64,000 bases of DNA. Source: G965261055 sp965261055 [NCBI: Fibrobacteria bacterium] (GTDB taxonomy: Bacteria > Fibrobacterota > Fibrobacteria > UBA11236). A model generated the notes under the pieces. That model ran no database searches, was not told the DNA's origin, and worked only from the letters and a program-made list of their open reading frames with translations. Positions 59,693-64,000 of the stretch are shown in pieces. The stretch's first letter is position 1, and every line of letters begins with the position of its first letter. The DNA lies in contig OZ253440.1 in NCBI GenBank assembly GCA_965261055.1, positions 310,001-374,000 of the forward strand, in the 5' to 3' direction. The position numbers and the translations under genes are program-made.

Positions 59693-60466
59693 ATGGGATG
59701 GATTATATCAAAACAAATGATAAAAGAGAACTTGCATTGTTTGCTGGAATCGGCGGAGGAATTTTGGCAGGAAAACTTCTCAACTGGAGAACAGTTTGTG
59801 CTGTTGAACGAGATGCATATGCCATTTCAGTTTTGGTGGCGAGACAAAATGATAAAGTGTTGCCCTTTTTTCCGATTTGGGATGATATACAAACTTTTAA
59901 CGGGAAAGAATGGAGGGGATGTGTTGACATCATTAGTGGAGGCTTTCCGTGCCAAGATATCTCGGTTGCAGGGAAAGGAGTTGGAATCACTGGAAGGAAA
60001 AGTTCCATGTGGTTCGAAATGGAGAGAATTATTTCTGAAATACGACCAAAAGAAGTCTTCGTGGAGAACACACCAATGCTTATTAAAAGAGGACTTACTA
60101 GAGTCATCAGTGGTCTTACCAAAATGGGGTATGATACAAAATGGTGTGTGCTTGGAGCTGATGACTTGGGGTTCAATCATAGGCGAAAAAGAATATGGAT
60201 ACTTTCCACCAAATCCAGTAAAAGTGATAATAATGACTCCTTGTGCCACCGAATTCAAAGGAGCAATGAGAAAAAACCACATAAACAACCCAAAATCTTA
60301 CAAAATGAGGGTGTCAGAGTGTTTAAGGGATTCTTTCAACGACGACACATACCTAAACCCTTGCTTCGCAGAATGGCTGATGGGCTTCCCAATGGGGTGG
60401 ACAAGATTAGAGGGATTGGAAATGCCCAAGTTCCATCGGTGGCATCAAGAGCGTATCAAATATTAA
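59693..60466 (+). other. Full-length overlapping frame inside the methyltransferase gene
   Basis: A 257-codon frame starts 5 bases before the methyltransferase ATG and runs in another plus frame almost to its end. It contains YDQKKSSWRTHQCLLKEDLL, LPKWGMIQNGV and AEWLMGFPMGWTRLEGLE, which look like segments of a known phage protein type often annotated as methyltransferase C-terminal or target-recognition parts. It could be an overprinted gene or a historical relic. No SD is seen. Confidence 0.35.
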
Positions 60467-60480
60467 GTGAAGAATTTTAG
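59698..60480 (+). CDS. DNA (cytosine-5-)-methyltransferase
   Basis: The 260-residue protein has C5-MTase motifs in order: I LALFAGIGGGILAG, IV GGFPCQDIS (catalytic Cys), VI VFVENTPML, VIII RRKRIWIL, X GIGNAQVPSVASRA. The target-recognition region is very short. Phage orphan methyltransferases protect DNA from restriction. Codon choice and base content are locally less AT-rich than neighbours, which may reflect the second open frame. Confidence 0.88.
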   Translation: MDYIKTNDKRELALFAGIGGGILAGKLLNWRTVCAVERDAYAISVLVARQNDKVLPFFPIWDDIQTFNGKEWRGCVDIISGGFPCQDISVAGKGVGITGRKSSMWFEMERIISEIRPKEVFVENTPMLIKRGLTRVISGLTKMGYDTKWCVLGADDLGFNHRRKRIWILSTKSSKSDNNDSLCHRIQRSNEKKPHKQPKILQNEGVRVFKGFFQRRHIPKPLLRRMADGLPNGVDKIRGIGNAQVPSVASRAYQILSEEF

Positions 60481-60874
60481 ATGTCAGTAAATATTAAACA
60501 TTTTGGAAAAGTAAAGGATGGTAAGTTTGTAGCTCAGAATGTAATAATGTTTAAGAATGAGTTTTATAAAAGAGGAGGGTAAGGAAATTGAAGTTGTGGT
60601 AAAATCTAGGCAAAAGGACAGAAGTAATAATCAAAATAAGTACTACTGGGGAGTTGTTGTGTTTTTACTTTCTGAAAATTTAGGCTTTTCTTCTGACGAG
60701 GTACACGATTATTTAAGGTTTAAATTTTTGTCTACAAGAGGGGAAAAACTAATTAGGTGAATCACGGCGAATTTAAAAACGATTGATTTTGAGGCTTATT
60801 TAAGCCAAATAAGACAGCGATCAAGTGAATTTTTGGGTTTGTTTATTCCTTTACCAAATGAGGTGGATTTATGA
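60481..60874 (+). pseudogene. NinB-like recombination gene, frameshift and TGA
   Basis: The start MSVNIKHFGKVKDGKFVAQN runs into a stop; from 60557 another frame gives KEIEVVVKSRQKDRSNNQNK, YYWGVVVFLLSENLGFSSDE, then TGA at 60758, then ITANLKTIDFEAYLSQIRQR and IPLPNEVDL to 60874. This is a NinB-type recombination protein pattern (NNQNKYYWG). Two lesions make it inactive unless reinterpreted. Its stop overlaps the next ATG (ATGA). Confidence 0.65.
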
Positions 60875-61074
60875 GTACTTTACAAAATTACAATACAAAT
60901 GCTAAGGTTATTTATTATGGCTTAGTAAGAACTAAAAAAATAGAGTTAGATCATATTTTAAGAGTATTAAGTCTTAGTAAGAAAGATTTGGATTTATGGC
61001 TTGAGAATAAAAAAGAAATAAGTATTGATCGTTATAAGATTTTGGAAAGATTAAAAAGAGTTGAGGCAAGCTAA
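60871..61074 (+). CDS. Small HTH-like protein
   Basis: The 67-residue product (AKVIYYGLVRTKKIELDHIL, LSLSKKDLDLWLENKKEI) resembles a short helix-turn-helix protein. Coupled by ATGA to the previous gene and by 1 base to the next. Not recognised. Confidence 0.5.
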   Translation: MSTLQNYNTNAKVIYYGLVRTKKIELDHILRVLSLSKKDLDLWLENKKEISIDRYKILERLKRVEAS

Positions 61075-61283
61075 TGAAAGGTTGGTTAGATTTAAAGACT
61101 GCGTGCGGAAATCTTGGGTTATCTGAACGACAACTAAAAAGACGAATAAACTACATGAATTTGGAATGTAATATTAAGATAGATAAAAGAGACTTACGAA
61201 TGATGGGGCAGGGTAAAATCCAGGTGTATTTTGATGAACACAATCCTATTTGTCCAAGACCACGATTCAAGGAGTGTATTTAG
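61074..61283 (+). CDS. Small winged-helix/excisionase-like protein
   Basis: The 69-residue product starts GWLDLKTACGNLGLSERQLK, a helix-turn-helix found in excisionase-like or Mu-repressor-like proteins. It overlaps the convergent integrase gene by 4 bases, the usual place of an excisionase. Tentative. Confidence 0.55.
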   Translation: MKGWLDLKTACGNLGLSERQLKRRINYMNLECNIKIDKRDLRMMGQGKIQVYFDEHNPICPRPRFKECI

Positions 61284-62269
61284 TCCATGAACTCGCTAGT
61301 GTCTGATATGTGTGTGTATATTGACTCTAATATTCTTGAGCTTGGAGCATGTCCCATCCATTGTCTTAATATGTGCATAGGAACGCCTCGTTTAGCATGG
61401 TATGTCGTAAAAGTATGTCGTAAACCTTTAGTTGTTTTTGGAGGAATATCTAATGATTTAAATGCTTGTTTTAATCGTTTGCATACTTGGGTAGTTGTTG
61501 ACGATAAGTTTTTGATTTCTTTTTTTGATTTTACAAAATTTAAAATTAATCTTTCGACATTTTTAGACAATGGTTGTACTACTGTTTCTACCGTTGATTT
61601 AGCTTTCGCTCTTAATCGTACAAGATTATATCCATTTTTTGTTTTTACAAAATCATTTTTAGTTAAAGTAAAAACATCTCTTAAATCAATTCCAGTCCAA
61701 CGAATAATTTCAACAACATTTCTTTCAAATTTAGGTAATATATCTAATACAGAAAAATCGCTATCAATCCACATATCAGATTCTTGTCGTTTTCCAAAGT
61801 TTATTTTTTTGGGGTTTGGAATGTTTATAGTAGGATCAGAATTTATAAAGTCATTTTTAACACACCAACGAAAAAATCCACGACAATCTGCAAGTATATT
61901 GGCCCAAGTTTTTGCGGAAGAGTTTCCTTTAATTAAATATGCTGATTTTTCAAAATCCTTACTAGATAAATCCTTTGCTTTTTGTGGTAAATACTTTAAA
62001 GCACGATTAATATTTCGTGTTAGAGATTTTTTCGTTATTTCTTTTACTTCTTTATTTTTAACAAAGATCTCTGTTAAGTTGATCAAAGGCTCATTGCTAG
62101 ATAATGTTGTGTGTTTTTTGTTAAAATCTTGGTATATTATTTTAGCTTTTATTTTGGCTTTTGCTAGATTTTTGGTTCCTGTAGAGTATGAGCACTCACG
62201 ATTATTATGGGTGAATCGGACACGAATATTTCCACCTTTTTTAGGTGACAAGAAAAAATTATTAGACAT
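61280..62269 (-). CDS. int: Tyrosine integrase
   Basis: The product has an N-terminal arm-type domain (PKKGGNIRVRFTHNNREC), a core-binding domain and a catalytic domain: TGIDLRDVFTLTKNDF, LRHTFTTYHAKRGV, LRQWMGHA and the nucleophile region SIYTHI. The first Arg motif is atypical (TGIDLRD rather than TGLRxxE). ATG 62269 is chosen for the family-like start; a longer frame begins at 62320, 12 bases from attR. No clear SD for either. Confidence 0.85.
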   Translation of the reverse strand: MSNNFFLSPKKGGNIRVRFTHNNRECSYSTGTKNLAKAKIKAKIIYQDFNKKHTTLSSNEPLINLTEIFVKNKEVKEITKKSLTRNINRALKYLPQKAKDLSSKDFEKSAYLIKGNSSAKTWANILADCRGFFRWCVKNDFINSDPTINIPNPKKINFGKRQESDMWIDSDFSVLDILPKFERNVVEIIRWTGIDLRDVFTLTKNDFVKTKNGYNLVRLRAKAKSTVETVVQPLSKNVERLILNFVKSKKEIKNLSSTTTQVCKRLKQAFKSLDIPPKTTKGLRHTFTTYHAKRGVPMHILRQWMGHAPSSRILESIYTHISDTSEFMD

Positions 62270-62332
62270 AAAATACGGGCAGTTTTGCTCAAAAATACTT
62301 TTAATATTACTTAAAGTCAATTTTTATTCAGT

Positions 62333-62396
62333 TCGATTCCCGCCATCTCCACCAAGTCGTTTAACGAACTTAAACGGCTTTTTTTGTGTCTATTAT
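62333..62396 (+). repeat. attR of the ssrA-integrated element
   Basis: This is an exact 64-bp copy of 34206-34269, including the tmRNA 3' end and its terminator. 62397-62505 holds no gene. Confidence 0.95.
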
Positions 62397-62505
62397 CAAA
62401 ATCCCTTATTTTTAAGGACTTGTGTTGAGCTAGAGATAAGCAAAGATAAGCGAAAACGCCTACTACAAGAGACTATTTTATTTCTAAAAAATTCATTCTT
62501 TAAAC

Positions 62506-63438
62506 TTAGAGATTCAAATTCTTCCGAGCCTTGGATTCCATAGGAAGAATAGAATAGTATACGAATTGATTAATTGGTAGATCTATTCCGTGTTTTTTTG
62601 CTAGTTGTACAACAGTTCCGTTTTGATGTTCTATTTCAGAAGGCTTGTTTTGCCATATGTCACGAGTTAATGAATTTGTTGTAGTATGAGGGTAAGAATC
62701 TACAATTTTCATTAATGTGGTGACATAATCAGTTGGAACATCAACATTTTCCTTTTGAGAAAGGAGGTGAACTTCTTGAAAAAGATCAATTAGCATTTGA
62801 CGCATTTCTTTTCGTTCTCTGATTTCTCCATAGGTTGTTTTTGATACAGCTAAAAGACCACTAGAGCAAATTAAGATAAACTTCTTCCAAAGTTCTCCTT
62901 GGATATTATCGGAAAGAATGGAATAGATGTTAGCTTGTTCAAACATTAGTTGTAATTGTTTGGCTCTCGGTGTTATTGTTTGAGACATCTCTCCGAAAAT
63001 AAGAGTCGGTTTTGCACCAAAGTGATTGATGACGCCAAAAGATTCAATTTTGCTAAAAATTTTGCAAACTCCTCCTAAAATAAGTTTAGGATCAATATAT
63101 TTTTGTAATTCAGAAGTTGCTAAAACACCATTTTGAAGAGGAAGAACAATAGAGTTTGAATGTAAAGTCTTAGCTAATTCTGGAGCAATTTCTTTGACTT
63201 GCCAAGTTTTTAAAGCTAGAATAACAATGTCAGCTGTTCTAATCTTTTGAAGAGAATGGGTAACTTTGACTGAATTGAGTGAGAAATCACCTAAAGTACT
63301 TTTAATAGTAAGACCTTTAGATTGAATTGCTTCTAAGTGCTTACCTCTCGCAATAAAAGTAACATTAAAACCAGCTTGAGCTAATTTGCCTCCAAAATAT
63401 CCACCAACTCCTCCAGAGCCGACGATTAAGATTTTCAT
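62506..63438 (-). CDS. panE: 2-dehydropantoate 2-reductase
   Basis: PanE reduces ketopantoate to pantoate for coenzyme A synthesis. The N-terminal dinucleotide motif is MKILIVGSGGVGGYFGGKL; ARGKHLEAI and LKTWQV follow, with the catalytic Lys in WKKFILICSSG. The start at 63438 is chosen because the dinucleotide-binding fold begins there. About 310 residues, normal. Confidence 0.9.
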   Translation of the reverse strand: MKILIVGSGGVGGYFGGKLAQAGFNVTFIARGKHLEAIQSKGLTIKSTLGDFSLNSVKVTHSLQKIRTADIVILALKTWQVKEIAPELAKTLHSNSIVLPLQNGVLATSELQKYIDPKLILGGVCKIFSKIESFGVINHFGAKPTLIFGEMSQTITPRAKQLQLMFEQANIYSILSDNIQGELWKKFILICSSGLLAVSKTTYGEIRERKEMRQMLIDLFQEVHLLSQKENVDVPTDYVTTLMKIVDSYPHTTTNSLTRDIWQNKPSEIEHQNGTVVQLAKKHGIDLPINQFVYYSILPMESKARKNLNL

Positions 63439-63463
63439 ATTAATAAAATACAAAGTTTATAGA

Positions 63464-64000
63464 TTACAAGTTACCTTTGGTTGATGGGATACCTTTGACT
63501 CTTTGAGAAGGAGATATTGCCATAGCAAAAGCTCTTGCAAAAGCTTTAAAAGAGGCCTCAATACAATGGTGTGCATTATGACCTCGCAAAAGATCAATGT
63601 GTAAGTTCATTTTTGAATTTTGTGCTAAAGTTTCAAAAAAGTGAGGGATCAGTTCCAAGTCTAAATTCCCAATTTTTTGTTGTTTAAGATCAGCCTCAGC
63701 CTTAAAAATAAAAGAAATGCGGTTGCATAAATCTAGGGTAACTCTAGAAAGGGCATCATCCATCACAACATAGTAAAACCCATATCTTTCTATGCCTTCT
63801 TTATTTTTTAAGCATTTAAAGATGGCTTCTCCTAAACAAATTGCAATATCTTCAGTGGTGTGGTGCATGTCAATTTCAGTATCACCTTGACAATCAATGG
63901 AAAGATAGACTCCACTATGTTTTCTAAAAATATCTAACATATGGTCTAAGAATTTAGACCCAGTATCAAGAAAAGGTTCGTTTTGATTTTGTTTAGGATC
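63464..64000 (-). CDS. hisB: Imidazoleglycerol-phosphate dehydratase (5' end beyond window)
   Basis: HisB removes water from imidazoleglycerol phosphate in histidine synthesis. The frame is open to the window edge. Metal-binding motifs are DMHHTTEDIAICLG and GHNAHHCIEASFKAFARA; the N-terminal part TGSKFLDHMLDIF is also visible. Lies 25 bases upstream of panE on the same strand. Confidence 0.92.
   Translation of the reverse strand, partial: DPKQNQNEPFLDTGSKFLDHMLDIFRKHSGVYLSIDCQGDTEIDMHHTTEDIAICLGEAIFKCLKNKEGIERYGFYYVVMDDALSRVTLDLCNRISFIFKAEADLKQQKIGNLDLELIPHFFETLAQNSKMNLHIDLLRGHNAHHCIEASFKAFARAFAMAISPSQRVKGIPSTKGNL

Larger units (their letters stand above)
34206..62396 (+). mobile_element. 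Integrated phage element in ssrA, headless, tail module intact
   Basis: The element spans 28.1 kb between 64-bp direct repeats. It carries (left to right) a replication pair, ASCH protein, holin-endolysin fusion, VRR-NUC nuclease, portal remnant, full contractile tail module, duplicated fibre/lipoprotein cassettes, small minus-strand moron genes, a toxin-antitoxin pair, an S24 repressor/Cro switch, a C5 methyltransferase and an integrase. No terminase or capsid gene is visible. Several non-tail genes have frameshifts or nonsense codons. It is best read as a defective prophage or tailocin-like locus. Confidence 0.9.

Noticed and set aside
59703-60288. Two long minus-strand frames opposite the methyltransferase
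   Set aside because: They look like by-products of the low stop density there; no recognisable motifs, unlike plus frame B.
36075-60874. Stop-codon recoding in the element
   Set aside because: All three stop codons appear inside broken genes and all three also end intact genes, so a single reassigned codon cannot explain them.
34206-62396. Diversity-generating retroelement acting on the fibre
   Set aside because: No reverse transcriptase gene or template repeat is seen; fibre differences are few and the copies are a simple tandem duplication.
61287-62543. 418-codon plus-strand frame through the integrase gene and attR
   Set aside because: It is antisense to a clear tyrosine integrase, crosses attR into chromosomal DNA, and shows no family features.

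Overview
The window is an AT-rich chromosomal segment of a Gram-negative bacterium. It encodes LptF/LptG, a BamD-like lipoprotein and several outer-membrane barrel-type proteins. Genes have clear AAGGAG-type ribosome sites and the promoters seen are TTGACA-like, which argues against Bacteroidota; phylum is left open (an FCB-type or spirochaete-type lineage is possible). Decayed genes (spermidine synthase, a RecQ tail, the end of a repeat adhesin) point to a genome under reduction.

Layout. 1-13.8 kb: outer-membrane proteins, the S6-S18-L9 operon with dapB, a protist-type IMP dehydrogenase, an LpoB-like lipoprotein, folB with a HAD-Nudix fusion, a PorV/UPF0164-like protein, an amidohydrolase, queG, mutL and obgE. 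13.9-19.3 kb: a decay zone with speE and recQ remnants, doxX, a Bax-inhibitor protein and a Big_2-repeat lipoprotein preceded by a 5 x 15 bp repeat. 19.4-33.8 kb: dcd, a zinc-ribbon protein, an MFS transporter, a biotin cluster, tRNA-Val, an acyltransferase-like protein, tadA, lptG/lptF, bamD, pssA, cysM, a rhodanese, osmC and trmB. 33.86-34.23 kb: tmRNA (ssrA). 62.5-64 kb: panE and a partial hisB.

Between 34,206 and 62,396 an integrated phage element of about 28 kb sits in the 3' end of ssrA, flanked by 64-bp direct repeats that restore the tmRNA end and its terminator. It carries an integrase, an S24 repressor and Cro-like switch, replication genes, a cytosine-5 methyltransferase, a toxin-antitoxin pair and a fused membrane-anchored endolysin. 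It also has a complete-looking contractile tail module: terminator, sheath, tube, frameshifted chaperone, tape measure, hub, spike and baseplate. No terminase or capsid gene is present, and the portal gene is a frameshifted, truncated remnant. Tail and lysis genes are intact while many other genes carry nonsense codons or frameshifts. This is the pattern expected of a headless prophage being kept as an R-type tailocin-like particle. Three copies of an 18-bp palindrome precede the lysis, tail and fibre blocks and may coordinate them. A fibre gene plus a convergent lipoprotein gene is duplicated in tandem, with divergence concentrated in the fibre tip.

Other unusual points are three element genes whose only start next to a good ribosome site is ATA, two tandem slippery heptamers in the tail chaperone, a full-length second reading frame inside the methyltransferase gene, and a possible att-like scar downstream of tRNA-Val.
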